Assembly (NCBI RefSeq): GCF_900114785.1
Contig: NZ_FOUG01000007.1
Span: 62,001 to 126,000, forward strand
Direction: 5' to 3'
DNA from: Variovorax sp. OV329
GTDB lineage: Bacteria > Pseudomonadota > Gammaproteobacteria > Burkholderiales > Burkholderiaceae_C
DNA length: 64,000 nt
Shown here: in pieces, positions 15,912 to 24,633 of the stretch
Numbering within the stretch: the first letter of the stretch is position 1
Layout: each line of letters begins with the position of its first letter
The notes under the pieces: generated by a model
What the model saw: the letters and a program-made list of their open reading frames with translations, nothing else
Databases searched by the model: none
Told to the model about the DNA's origin: nothing
Made by a program: the position numbers and the translations under genes

Positions 15912-17372
15912 TCAGCCGAGGGCCCGCCACAGGTCGGCCTGCACGCGGTGGGCGTCCATGCTCGGCGTGAGCTGCCCGAGCACGCTGGCCACGAATTCCT
16001 CGCGGGTCTGCGACTTCGCCGCACAGCGCCTGGCGACGACCCGCGCGATCGGACCCAGCGAGGACAGGAGCGCGGCTGCGGCCTTGTCGACATCGCCCTC
16101 GCGCAGCGGCGCTCCCAGCGGCACCTGGGTGGACCCCGGCGCCGCCTGGAAATGCGTGGCGGTGGCTGGAGACGCGGCACCGGTGCGCGGCGCGCCACCC
16201 GCCGTGGCCAGGAATCGCTCACGCGCGTCGAAGTCCACGATCGCGCCGGCCACGGCCTGTCGCACTGCCGCCAGCGAAGTCAATCCGCGCGCACTGCGCC
16301 GCACCAGCACGCGTGCCACCGGGCCCACATGCTGGGCGAGCTCGCGCTCGACCTCCGCCAGCGCGGCGCTGTCCCATCCGGTGGGCACCGGCACGGAGGG
16401 CGGGCTGGTGGCGGGCAGCGGCTTCGAGGGCGTGGGCGGCGTTGCGGAGCTGCCGCGTTCCCTGGCAACAGGCGGCGAAGCCTCCTGGCCTTCGAGCCGA
16501 GGCGCAAGCACGATGCTCGCGGGAAGCACCTCCGGCAGGGCCTGCGTGGCCAGTGCAAGCAGTTCGGTCCGCATCGCCATCGCAGTCGGATAGCGCTGCG
16601 CCGGATCCTTGGCCAACGCCCGGTCGAGCACCCGGTCGAAAGGCTCCAGCGCGGGGTCGCCGGTCACCTGGCTCAGCGGCTTGTGCGGCTCGTAGACGAT
16701 CTTGTACATGATCGCGTCGTCCGTGCCGACGAAGGGCGTCGCTCCGCTGAGCATCTGGTAGAGCAGCACGCCGGCGGAGAACACGTCGACGCGCCGGTCG
16801 ACATCGCTGTCGGTGTACTGCTCGGGGGCGATGTAGCCGGGCGAGCCGATGACGCAGCTGCCCCGGGTCAGGTTCGACGACTCGGTGCGCGCGATGCCGA
16901 AGTCGGTGATCTTCAGGCTGCCGTCGTCGGCGATCAGCAGGTTCGCCGGCTTGATGTCACGGTGCACCACGCCGCGCTCGTGGGCGTAGTGCAGGCCGTC
17001 GAGCAGCTGCGCCATCAGGCACAGCACCTGCGGCACCTCGAGCTTGCGCGGTGCCTGGATGTAGTCGCGCAGGTTGCGCCCCGCGACGTACGCCATGACG
17101 ATGTAGGCGCAGTCACTGTCTTCCCCGAACTGATAGACCGGGACGATGTTGCGGTGTGTCAGGCGCCCTGCCGCCTTGGCCTCCACCCGGAAGCGCGCCG
17201 CCACGCTGGGGTCGTTGTCGCTGGTTTCGAGCAGGCGGCGGTGGATGGTCTTGATTGCCACCGGGCGGTCGATGTCCGGGTCGTGCGCCAGGTACACCAT
17301 GCCCATCGCACCCGAGCCGATCACCCCGCGGATCGGGTACGGACCGACTTGCTGTGGGATGGCGGCGGGCAT
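15912..17372 (-). CDS. ppkA: Ser/Thr protein kinase PpkA
   Basis: A 486-residue Hanks-type kinase. Catalytic domain about residues 10-270: IGSGAMGMVYLA glycine loop, VAIKTI (Lys), HRDIKPAN catalytic loop, ITDFGIA and SPGYIAPEQ. A Pro-rich linker and two related helical segments follow (QHVGPVARVLVRR and SLGPIARVVARR, each about 60-70 residues), which look like an internal duplication. No membrane helix or periplasmic sensor domain is visible, unlike Pseudomonas PpkA. Sensing may instead come from the haem/HAMP protein encoded 13 bases upstream. Start ATG 17372. Confidence 0.93.
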   Translation of the reverse strand: MPAAIPQQVGPYPIRGVIGSGAMGMVYLAHDPDIDRPVAIKTIHRRLLETSDNDPSVAARFRVEAKAAGRLTHRNIVPVYQFGEDSDCAYIVMAYVAGRNLRDYIQAPRKLEVPQVLCLMAQLLDGLHYAHERGVVHRDIKPANLLIADDGSLKITDFGIARTESSNLTRGSCVIGSPGYIAPEQYTDSDVDRRVDVFSAGVLLYQMLSGATPFVGTDDAIMYKIVYEPHKPLSQVTGDPALEPFDRVLDRALAKDPAQRYPTAMAMRTELLALATQALPEVLPASIVLAPRLEGQEASPPVARERGSSATPPTPSKPLPATSPPSVPVPTGWDSAALAEVERELAQHVGPVARVLVRRSARGLTSLAAVRQAVAGAIVDFDARERFLATAGGAPRTGAASPATATHFQAAPGSTQVPLGAPLREGDVDKAAAALLSSLGPIARVVARRCAAKSQTREEFVASVLGQLTPSMDAHRVQADLWRALG

Positions 17373-17385
17373 GGGTGGGTCGGGC

Positions 17386-18258
17386 TCAGGCCTCGAGCAT
17401 CTTGATGGCGTGATCCAGGCTGTGGCGCATGCGCGCAAACGACTGGGCCAATGTTCCGATCTCGTCACGTCCGCCAGAGGCGAACTCCGGCACGTCGGTC
17501 TCGCCCAGGCTGACGCGGTTGGCCAGCTTCGACAGCTTCGTCACGGGCCGGATGACCAGCAGGTAGAGCATCAGGTTCAGCACGATGCCGATGGCCGCGA
17601 AGATGCCGATGAGCGATCCCATGAAGACCTTGAAGGCCCGCTCGGCGCGCGCCAGCGGCACCGCCATGGGCACCGACACCACCTGGGCACCGATCACCTC
17701 GTTGAGCTGCCAGCCGAAGCCGTTGGCCTGGCCGTACTTGTCGATCAGGGTGCGGGGCGCCGCCTCGACGGTGCTGTGGCAGGCCAGGCAGGCGGCGTTC
17801 GTGATGCGCAGCGGCCGTGCGATGTAGAGCGAGCGGCCGGTGCCCGCCTCGCGCTCGCCCACGAGTTCCTTCTGGTCCTCCTGGTTGCGAAAGCGGTTCA
17901 CGATGTCGGCTTCCCAGTCGGCAGCCCGGTCGCGCGGGTTGGTCGGGTTCAGGGTCGCTTCCTTGTAGGCGTAGTCCGGGAAGCTCTTGGCCAGGGTCGC
18001 CAGCACCTCGGTGGCCGAATAGGCCGGGACCGTCTGCGGCAGGAAGGTGTACTTCATCTGCGTCTCGAGCAAGGGGCGGATCTGCTCGTTGGTGTAGCTG
18101 CGCACGGCCACCGCCTTCTCCATGGTCAGGCGCGCATGGTTGAGCACTTCCTCCTTGGCGTTCTTCTGCAGCAGGTCATAGGAGATCTTGCCCGCGCCGA
18201 GCACGCCGGCAACGAAGACCACCAGGAAGATCAGGTTGAACTTGAACAATAGGCGCAT
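17386..18258 (-). CDS. membrane c-type haem sensor (Tll0287-like/DUF3365) with HAMP domain
   Basis: A 290-residue protein. Membrane helix about 5-25, then a periplasmic Tll0287-like domain (about 28-195) with one c-type haem site, CLACH, at about residue 157. A second helix lies at about 210-235 and a HAMP domain at about 235-290 (VIRPVTKLSKLAN and GRDEIGTLAQSF). There is no output domain: the protein ends after HAMP. Its position directly before ppkA suggests it passes a redox or gas signal to the kinase. This is an inference. Divergence from the FecR-like gene is 57 bases. Confidence 0.88.
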   Translation of the reverse strand: MRLLFKFNLIFLVVFVAGVLGAGKISYDLLQKNAKEEVLNHARLTMEKAVAVRSYTNEQIRPLLETQMKYTFLPQTVPAYSATEVLATLAKSFPDYAYKEATLNPTNPRDRAADWEADIVNRFRNQEDQKELVGEREAGTGRSLYIARPLRITNAACLACHSTVEAAPRTLIDKYGQANGFGWQLNEVIGAQVVSVPMAVPLARAERAFKVFMGSLIGIFAAIGIVLNLMLYLLVIRPVTKLSKLANRVSLGETDVPEFASGGRDEIGTLAQSFARMRHSLDHAIKMLEA

Positions 18259-18315
18259 GGGGTTCTCCAGTCCTGTCCGTCTGTTTCCCTGAGTTGCGGC
18301 AAGACGCGCGCCGGT

Positions 18316-19269
18316 TCACTTCGTTTCGGGGTCGGCGCTGCTTTTCGCTGCCGCAGCGGCAGCAGCAGCTGCCTTGGCCGCCTGTCGCGCTGCCTCGCGC
18401 GCGCGACGGCGCTCCGCCTCCAGGGCCAGCTTGCGGGCATAGCCCTCGGGGTCCGCAACCTGCTCCCATTCGGGGTGCTGCGCCAGGTCGGCCTTCGCCC
18501 CCGCGCGGAAGTTCAGGTCCGCTGCGCGGGCCTTCCACAGCGGCAGCAGCGGCAGGCGCAGCGCCGGTTCGGTGCGCAGCCAGTCGGCCACGTCGGCATA
18601 GTCGATCTCGCCCAGCGCCTTGGGTGCGGCATTTCGCCTGGCAAACTGCTCGCCGCGCGCCGGCAGCCGGTCGCGGAACTGGCGTGGCACCCGGGCCAGG
18701 AATTCGGGCGTGGCGCGCCGCGCGACCGTCGGGGTTGTGCCTTCGCGCCTCTGCGCAAAATCGCCGGCCGCCAGTTGCGAGACGGTTGGGGCGCCGTCTC
18801 GCAGCGTCAGCCTGGCGCTGCCGCTTTCGATGAAGATCTCGTACTGGGCGCCCTTCGTGTAGACCACGGTGCTGGCGGCCTGTGTCGCGATCTCGAAGCC
18901 GGGGCTGGTGTAGCCGAAGGTGCCACCGCCCGTGGTCTTGAGCCATCCCTGGAGCAGGTAGAGCGACGGCGGTGCCATTCCCTTGCCGACGCGGGGGCGA
19001 AGCATCAGGCGCGTCGATTCACCCATGCCGACAAGAACACCCCCGGGGAGCTCGAGCTGGACGAAGGCGCCGGGCGTGGTCTCGATGATGTCCTGATCGT
19101 TCAGCGCCACACTCTCGGCGAGCGCATAGCGCGTGGTCTGGCGGATCAGGGTGGCACTGCCCTCGACGATGCCGACGAAACCGCCGGACTGCGCCCACGC
19201 CAGCGTCGACGCGAACAGGGTCGCGAGGCACAGCAGGAAAGACCCGAACGATCGCTTTGTGAGCCGCAA
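18316..19269 (-). CDS. exported FecR-like domain protein
   Basis: A 317-residue protein. Signal peptide about residues 1-26 (ending AWA), then a FecR-type beta domain (about 28-165; GSATLIRQ, LNDQDIIETTPGAFVQLELPGG in part, and ASTVVYTKGAQYEIF). A second segment (about 190-270) is unassigned. The C-terminus is a long Ala-rich helix (about 270-317). No membrane helix or sigma-factor partner is seen, so this is not a classical FecR anti-sigma. It is the first gene of the kinase/FHA/phosphatase operon. The promoter should lie between 19270 and about 19400. Confidence 0.82.
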   Translation of the reverse strand: MRLTKRSFGSFLLCLATLFASTLAWAQSGGFVGIVEGSATLIRQTTRYALAESVALNDQDIIETTPGAFVQLELPGGVLVGMGESTRLMLRPRVGKGMAPPSLYLLQGWLKTTGGGTFGYTSPGFEIATQAASTVVYTKGAQYEIFIESGSARLTLRDGAPTVSQLAAGDFAQRREGTTPTVARRATPEFLARVPRQFRDRLPARGEQFARRNAAPKALGEIDYADVADWLRTEPALRLPLLPLWKARAADLNFRAGAKADLAQHPEWEQVADPEGYARKLALEAERRRAREAARQAAKAAAAAAAAAKSSADPETK

Positions 19270-19575
19270 GACGTTACTCCGCTGGCACCTGGCATCATCT
19301 AAATCCGGTCGTCGGCCAAAGCGGCGACGGCATGGATGTTACGCCGGTGGGTCCCCATGATGCGCTAGGGCACTTGGAATTCCTTCCCCCTGCGAAAGTA
19401 GGCGATGCTCGAGCAAAAGTCAGGTGCGACGGCGGCTTCGAGTACTGGAGATCATCCAAACGGCCAGTCCTGCAGCAACGCCTGCCACGGGTCGGGGCCT
19501 ACCCTTGCGCCACAGTCTGGCCCCAATGACAAAGTTGCGTCGCGAAGTGCTCCTCGGACAAGCCTGCAGGGTCTG
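19270..19575. other. intergenic region, 306 bases
   Basis: It lies between the start of the FecR-like gene (transcribed leftward) and the end of the LysE gene (also leftward). It should hold the promoter of the T6SS regulatory operon. I see no convincing -35/-10 pair, hairpin or coding signal. The short open frames here are not supported. Confidence 0.5.
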
Positions 19576-20238
19576 CTAGCTGGCCGAAGCGCGGCGATAG
19601 AACATCAGCGAGCCCGCCAGCGCCAGCATCGCGGCGCCGCAGGTTCTGTCCAGCCACATCACGGTGCGGCGCCGCAGCAGCCGCACCGCCCGGGCGCCGA
19701 CCAGCGCATAGGCCAGCATCACACCGAAATCGAGCAGCGCGAACACGATGCCGATCGCCAGGTACTGGGGCCACTGGGCCGCCGAGGGGTCGATGAACTG
19801 CGGCAGCAGTGCCGAGCAGAACAGGTAGCCCTTGGGGTTGGTGACCGCGACCAGGAAGCTCTTGGCCATGACCCGGGCCGCCGCGCTTTCTACCATGGCG
19901 TCGGCCGTCGGCAGCTCGAGCGAGCCGGTGGAGCGCAGCATGCGCCAGCCGATCCAGGCCAGGTACGCGGCGCCCACCCACTTGAGCACCGAGAACCAGA
20001 ACTCCGAGGCCGCCAGCAAGGCGCCCAGGCCCAGGGCCACCGCGCCGACCAGCACGAAGTCGGACAGCACCGCGCCCAGCATGCCGGGCAGCGAGCGCCG
20101 CACGCCGAAGCGCGAGCCGTTGGACAAGGCCAGCAGCACGGTCGGCCCGGGCGTGGCGATGGCCACCAGGGCCACGACGGCAAAGAGCGCGAGCGTGGTG
20201 GCGCTGAGCGCGCCTTCGAAAGTCTGCAGGATCTCCAT
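19576..20238 (-). CDS. LysE-family amino-acid exporter
   Basis: A 220-residue, about six-helix transporter of the LysE/RhtB family. The signature ATPGPTVLLALSNG is near residue 28, and the conserved VTNPKGYLF segment is at about 132. The family exports amino acids or related small metabolites. The substrate cannot be read from the sequence. It lies 18 bases after a second LysE gene and is probably in an operon with it. Confidence 0.92.
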   Translation of the reverse strand: MEILQTFEGALSATTLALFAVVALVAIATPGPTVLLALSNGSRFGVRRSLPGMLGAVLSDFVLVGAVALGLGALLAASEFWFSVLKWVGAAYLAWIGWRMLRSTGSLELPTADAMVESAAARVMAKSFLVAVTNPKGYLFCSALLPQFIDPSAAQWPQYLAIGIVFALLDFGVMLAYALVGARAVRLLRRRTVMWLDRTCGAAMLALAGSLMFYRRASAS

Positions 20239-20256
20239 GGCTTGCCAGTTCCCTTG

Positions 20257-20868
20257 TCAGTTGCGCAGCGGCAGCACCACGCCGATGCCGATGAAGATGC
20301 CGCCGCACACCTGGTTGAAGCGCCGCCCCACCCGGCGCAGCCAGGGGCTGATGCGGTGCGCCATGCTGGCGATGAGGAACTCGGTCGCGATCTCGATGAA
20401 GGCGAAGGTGCCGGCCATGATCGCGAACTGCAGCAGCAGGCTGCGCGCCGGATCGATGAACTGCGGCAGGAAGGCCGCGAAGAACAGCACCGCCTTGGGG
20501 TTGGTCAGCGCCGACAGCGCACCCTGCCCCGCCATCGACGCGCCGCTGCGCGCGGGGGCCTGCACCTGCGGGTCCACGCCCAGCGGCGGCGCACGCCACA
20601 CCTGGATGCCCAGCCACACCAGGTAGGCGCCGCCCAGCACCTTGAGCACCGTGAGCCACACCAGTGAGGTCTTCAGCAGCGCGCCGATGCCGAACATCGA
20701 CAGCGCGATCACGACGACGAAGCCCGCCGCACCGCCGAAGATGGTGAACATGGCCTTGCGACGCCCGTGCATGGCGCCATGCGTGAGGGCCAGCAGGCCG
20801 TTGGGCCCGGGCGAAAGCGACAGGCCGATGGTGGCGAGGAAGTAGACGAGCCAGGTGCCGGTGTTCAT
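20257..20868 (-). CDS. LysE-family amino-acid exporter
   Basis: A 203-residue LysE/RhtB-family transporter from ATG 20868. It has LSLSPGPNGLLALTHG near residue 13 and ALTNPKAVLFFAAFLPQF at about 117, and about six helices. It is related to the neighbour at 19576 but not a recent duplicate. An upstream in-frame start would add an unlikely 19 residues. Confidence 0.92.
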   Translation of the reverse strand: MNTGTWLVYFLATIGLSLSPGPNGLLALTHGAMHGRRKAMFTIFGGAAGFVVVIALSMFGIGALLKTSLVWLTVLKVLGGAYLVWLGIQVWRAPPLGVDPQVQAPARSGASMAGQGALSALTNPKAVLFFAAFLPQFIDPARSLLLQFAIMAGTFAFIEIATEFLIASMAHRISPWLRRVGRRFNQVCGGIFIGIGVVLPLRN

Positions 20869-20955
20869 GGTGAGGGGCGCATCGCAGAAGAGGCGAAGCC
20901 GGCGTTGTACCTCATTGCCCGCCACCCCGCATTCGCAGGCCCGGCCGGCTCGTTC

Positions 20956-21426
20956 CTAGCGCGTCTGGACGAACTCAGCGAGCTTCTCCAGGCTCGATCG
21001 AAGGCCCGCCTGATGGTCTTCCTCCCGGATGCCCGGCGGCACGTTCTCGCAGCGCACGGTGACAAGCGTGTGCGCTGCGCCGTCGGGCTCGAAGGTCCAG
21101 GTGATGCGCATCTCGCCGGCGAAGGCCGCGTCCTCGCTGTCGAAGACGACGTTTTGCACGATGCGTCGGTCCTGCTGCAGCGTGGAGAAACGAACCTGCA
21201 CCTCGTCGGCATCCTGCGATGTCTTGCCGGGCGTGTGATGGGGCGCCTCGTAGACCAGCCGCAGGCGATAGCCGCCGCCTTCGCGGAAGTCGAAGGCCAG
21301 CATCTCGCCGCGCATGCCTTCCGGCGGCAGCCAGGCCTGCATCGTTTGCGCCGACGCGAAGGCGGCGTACACCGCGGCCGGCGGCGCGCGCATCCGCAGT
21401 TCGGCGCTGTCAATTCGCGGCGGCAT
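20956..21426 (-). CDS. SRPBCC/AHSA1-family protein
   Basis: A 156-residue single-domain protein of the START-like AHSA1 family. The family opening RAPPAAVYAAFAS is followed by AWLPPEGMRGEML, and the C-terminal helix is SSLEKLAEFV. Such proteins bind hydrophobic ligands; the ligand is unknown. The gene overlaps the 3' end of the upstream ABC ATPase gene by 17 bases, so it may be co-expressed with the transporter. Confidence 0.88.
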   Translation of the reverse strand: MPPRIDSAELRMRAPPAAVYAAFASAQTMQAWLPPEGMRGEMLAFDFREGGGYRLRLVYEAPHHTPGKTSQDADEVQVRFSTLQQDRRIVQNVVFDSEDAAFAGEMRITWTFEPDGAAHTLVTVRCENVPPGIREEDHQAGLRSSLEKLAEFVQTR

Positions 21427-22744
21427 GGCCGGTGGCCTCCTCGTCCCGGGGCACGAAGACCATCTGCGTCTTCGGGTTCAGGTCCATCAGGCCGGCGTAG
21501 CGGCCCCAGGCGATCATGGTCTCGAAGGTCCTGTCGGGGTTGTCGTAGGGCAAGGCGGTGGCGATGTCCTTCACGATGCGCTCCGCCTCCACCTCCTCGT
21601 GCTCGGCCAGCAGCGCCAGGATGATGTGGAAGAGGCGAAGCTTGTCCACCTGCTGCGCGAAGATCTGCCGCTGCCCTTCCCTGTCCGCCACCACGAAGCG
21701 CCGGCCCAGCTCGGTGAGCAGCACGTCGTGCTTGGGCGTGTCCACCAGGTCCAGGATGTCCGCCGCCTTGACGATGGAGATGGTCTCGCCGAAGTCGGTG
21801 CCGATCTCGTCGGAGATCTCGTAGATGTTCGACAGTTCGGGCGAGTCGTGCAGGATCTTCATCAGGCCCAGGATCTGCGCCACTGGCACGTAGGGAATGG
21901 ACTCCATGCGCGTGTGCGCCCGCGAGATGGGCTGCCCTGCGGCGGGCGGCGGCTCGGGCGGCAGGTCGGGCAGCGTCATGGTGGTGATGCACTCGTGGAT
22001 GATGCCCACCAGCCGCTGGAACTCCGAGCTCTTCGTATCGCGCGGGTAGGGCAACGGAATCTCCAGCACCAGCCCCAGGCGCCCCGGATGCGGGAAGAGC
22101 ACGACCACGCGCGTGGCCATCTCCACCGCCTCCTCGATGTTGTGCGTCACCATGAAGATGGAGCTGAGCTCGTGCTCCCTGGAGCGCCACAGCGCGATCA
22201 GTTCCTGGCGCAGGTTCTCCGCCGTGAGCACGTCCAGCGCGCTGAAGGCCTCGTCCAGGCACAGCAGGCGCGGCTGCGACACCAGCGCCCGCGCCATGCC
22301 CACGCGCTGGCGCATGCCGCCGGACAGCTCGCGCGGATAGGCCGCGTGGTAATTGCCCAGGCCGATCAGGTCGATGGCGCGTTCCACCGCCGAGTCGCGT
22401 TCGGCCCGGCTCATGCGGCGCGACATCAGGCCCACGGCCACGTTCTGCGCCACCGTGAGCCAGGGGTACAGCGCGAAGGTCTGGAACACGATGGAGGCAT
22501 CGCTGTTCACACCCGCCAGCGGCTTGCCCGAGGCGAGCACTCGGCCGGCGGTGGGCTCCACCAGCCCCGTGAGGCAGCGCAGGATGGTGGACTTGCCCGA
22601 GCCCGACTGTCCCAGCAGCGCGAGCAGTTCGCCCTCGTGCACCGACAGGTCGATGTCGTCCAGCACCTTGAGCTCGTGCCCGCCCGCGGTGCGGTAGGAC
22701 TTGGAGACGGCCTTCAGTTCGGCGATGGGTGGCGTGTCGTTCAT
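21410..22744 (-). CDS. NitT/TauT-type ABC transporter ATPase with C-terminal AAA-associated domain
   Basis: A 444-residue protein from ATG 22744. ABC ATPase domain about 1-250: Walker A GQSGSGKST, Q-loop VFQTFALYPW, signature LSGGMRQR, Walker B LLCLDEAFSALD and switch His in THNIEEA. Residues about 290-430 form the AAA-associated C-terminal domain seen in some nitrate/sulfonate-type ATPases. That domain is proposed to be regulatory. The permease gene lies 10 bases upstream. No substrate-binding protein is encoded here. Confidence 0.92.
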   Translation of the reverse strand: MNDTPPIAELKAVSKSYRTAGGHELKVLDDIDLSVHEGELLALLGQSGSGKSTILRCLTGLVEPTAGRVLASGKPLAGVNSDASIVFQTFALYPWLTVAQNVAVGLMSRRMSRAERDSAVERAIDLIGLGNYHAAYPRELSGGMRQRVGMARALVSQPRLLCLDEAFSALDVLTAENLRQELIALWRSREHELSSIFMVTHNIEEAVEMATRVVVLFPHPGRLGLVLEIPLPYPRDTKSSEFQRLVGIIHECITTMTLPDLPPEPPPAAGQPISRAHTRMESIPYVPVAQILGLMKILHDSPELSNIYEISDEIGTDFGETISIVKAADILDLVDTPKHDVLLTELGRRFVVADREGQRQIFAQQVDKLRLFHIILALLAEHEEVEAERIVKDIATALPYDNPDRTFETMIAWGRYAGLMDLNPKTQMVFVPRDEEATGHAAAN

Positions 22745-22754
22745 GGGAGTGCGT

Positions 22755-24500
22755 TCAATCGAGGCGGAAGCGGCGCTCGGCATAGGCGTAGAGCGGGCGC
22801 CAGATGAATTTGTTCATCAGCACCACGAACAGCGACATCACGGCGATGCTGGCGATGATCAGCGGCGTGTCGCCGCTGCGGGTGACGTCTGCGATATAGG
22901 CACCCAGGCCCTGGGCGCGCAGCGTGGTGTTGCCCCAGGTGGCCAGCTCGGCCACGATGCTGGCGTTCCAGGCCCCGCCGGCCGCCGTGCAGGCGCCCGT
23001 GACCCAGAAGGGAAAGATGGCCGGCAGGATGAGCGTGCGCCACAGCGGCCAGCCGTGCAGGCCGTTGACCTTCGCCGCTTCCTTCAGGTCGTTGGGAATG
23101 GCCATGGCGCCCGCGATCACGTTGAACAGGATGTACCACTGCGTGCCCATGGCGATCAGCAGGATGCTGCCCCAGTCCAGCGAGATGTGCGAGGCCGCGA
23201 ACCAGCCCACCACCAGCGGGAAGGTCATGTTCACGGGAAAGGAGGCGCCGATCTGCGCCAGCGGCTGCGCCAGGCGCGCCACCTTGGGCTTGGAGCCGAT
23301 CCACACGCCCACGGGCGTCCAGATCAGCGTGGCCAGCACCGTCATGGCCAGCACCCGCAGCATGGTGAGCAGACCCAGCCAGGCGATGTGCCCGAACTCC
23401 TTCCACGACAGCGCGCCGCGCAGCTCTTCGGCGGCCACGACCAGCTCGCTGAGAACCTGGTAGACCAGCCAGCCGACCACCAGCACGGCCACGCCGCGCC
23501 AGAGGCGATCCGGGCGCAGCACACGGCGGGGCTGCGCCTGGGGCGGCTCGCGGCTTCCAAGCCTGCCGGCCAGCTCGCCCAGGGGCCGCCACACGTGCTC
23601 GCCCAGCCAGGTGAAAAGGTAGGCGCCGCGCAGCAGGTTGTAGACCCAGGACGTGGCCGGCATCTGCGAGACCGTCAGCTCGATCTTGAAGCGGTCGGCC
23701 CAGGCCAGCAGTGGCCGCCACACCAGCTGGTCGCTGGCCAGGATCAGCACCACCATCGCGATCACCGCCCACAGCGCCGCATGGTGGTCGCCCTGGCTCA
23801 GCGCCTGCGCCATGTACGAGCCCAGGCCGGGCAGCTGGATGTCGCGGTTCATCACCGAGATGGCTTCGCTCTGCGCCACGAAGAACCAGCCGCCGCCGAA
23901 GGACATCATCGAGTTCCAGATGAGGCTGTGCGTGGAGGCCGGCAGTTCCACCGTGCTGAAGCGCTGCCAGCGCGTCAGGCGGTAGGTGGTGGCGGCCTCC
24001 TGCATGTCGGTGGGCACCGTGACCATGGAGTGGTAGAAGCCGAAGGCCATGTTCCACACCTGGCCGGTGAAGATGGCGAAGATGGCCGCGCACTCCACCC
24101 CCATCAGGCTGCCCGGGAACAGCGCCATGAAGCCCGTGACCGTGGCCGAGAGGAAGCCCAGCACCGGCACCGACTGCAGCACGTCCAGCGCCGGCAGGAT
24201 GAACATGCGAGCCCGCGCACTCTTGGCGGCCAGGTAGCCGACGGAGATCGCGAAGGCCAGCGAGAAGGCGAAGGCGATCCACATGCGCAGCAGCGTGCGC
24301 CCGGCGTAGTAGGGAATCCCGGAGACCGAGAGGTCGACGCTTTCCTGCTTCGACGCATCGAAGTGAACCAGCATGCCCTTGCCGAAGTGCAGCGCACTCC
24401 AGAACAGCGCCACCAGGGCGAGCATCACCACCGCGTCCACCCAGGTGAAGCCCTGGCGGGGCGCGGCCACCTGAAGTTGGGGGGCAGTACTTTCCGTCAC
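22755..24500 (-). CDS. ABC transporter permease, two fused membrane domains
   Basis: About 581 residues from GTG 24500. Two BPD_transp_1 units of about six helices each are fused in one chain. Each has an EAA-type loop (EAATTYRLTRWQRF near residue 165 and EAAKVNGLHGWPLW near 470). Permeases of NitT/TauT transporters are usually single-domain homodimers; this fused form pairs with the ATPase carrying the extra C-terminal domain. Substrate unknown. An upstream open extension (to 24734) is Cys/Trp-rich and not credible as protein. Confidence 0.88.
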   Translation of the reverse strand: MTESTAPQLQVAAPRQGFTWVDAVVMLALVALFWSALHFGKGMLVHFDASKQESVDLSVSGIPYYAGRTLLRMWIAFAFSLAFAISVGYLAAKSARARMFILPALDVLQSVPVLGFLSATVTGFMALFPGSLMGVECAAIFAIFTGQVWNMAFGFYHSMVTVPTDMQEAATTYRLTRWQRFSTVELPASTHSLIWNSMMSFGGGWFFVAQSEAISVMNRDIQLPGLGSYMAQALSQGDHHAALWAVIAMVVLILASDQLVWRPLLAWADRFKIELTVSQMPATSWVYNLLRGAYLFTWLGEHVWRPLGELAGRLGSREPPQAQPRRVLRPDRLWRGVAVLVVGWLVYQVLSELVVAAEELRGALSWKEFGHIAWLGLLTMLRVLAMTVLATLIWTPVGVWIGSKPKVARLAQPLAQIGASFPVNMTFPLVVGWFAASHISLDWGSILLIAMGTQWYILFNVIAGAMAIPNDLKEAAKVNGLHGWPLWRTLILPAIFPFWVTGACTAAGGAWNASIVAELATWGNTTLRAQGLGAYIADVTRSGDTPLIIASIAVMSLFVVLMNKFIWRPLYAYAERRFRLD

Positions 24501-24633
24501 GGGGGCGAACCCTAGCAGAAGAAGCCGCCGCCGATCCGCAGTGGCGGCGCGCGATCGATGGTGCGGCCAGCAGGCGGCCAGCGTGCTGGCGGCACTACGA
24601 AAGCATGGCGAGGCTGGCCAGGCGCGGCATCCG

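Noticed and set aside
22741-24282. Long alternative frames opposite or alongside real genes, throughout the window
   Set aside because: High-GC DNA gives long open frames in several phases. These encode Arg-, Ala-, Gly- and Pro-rich strings without motifs and lie entirely over well-supported genes.
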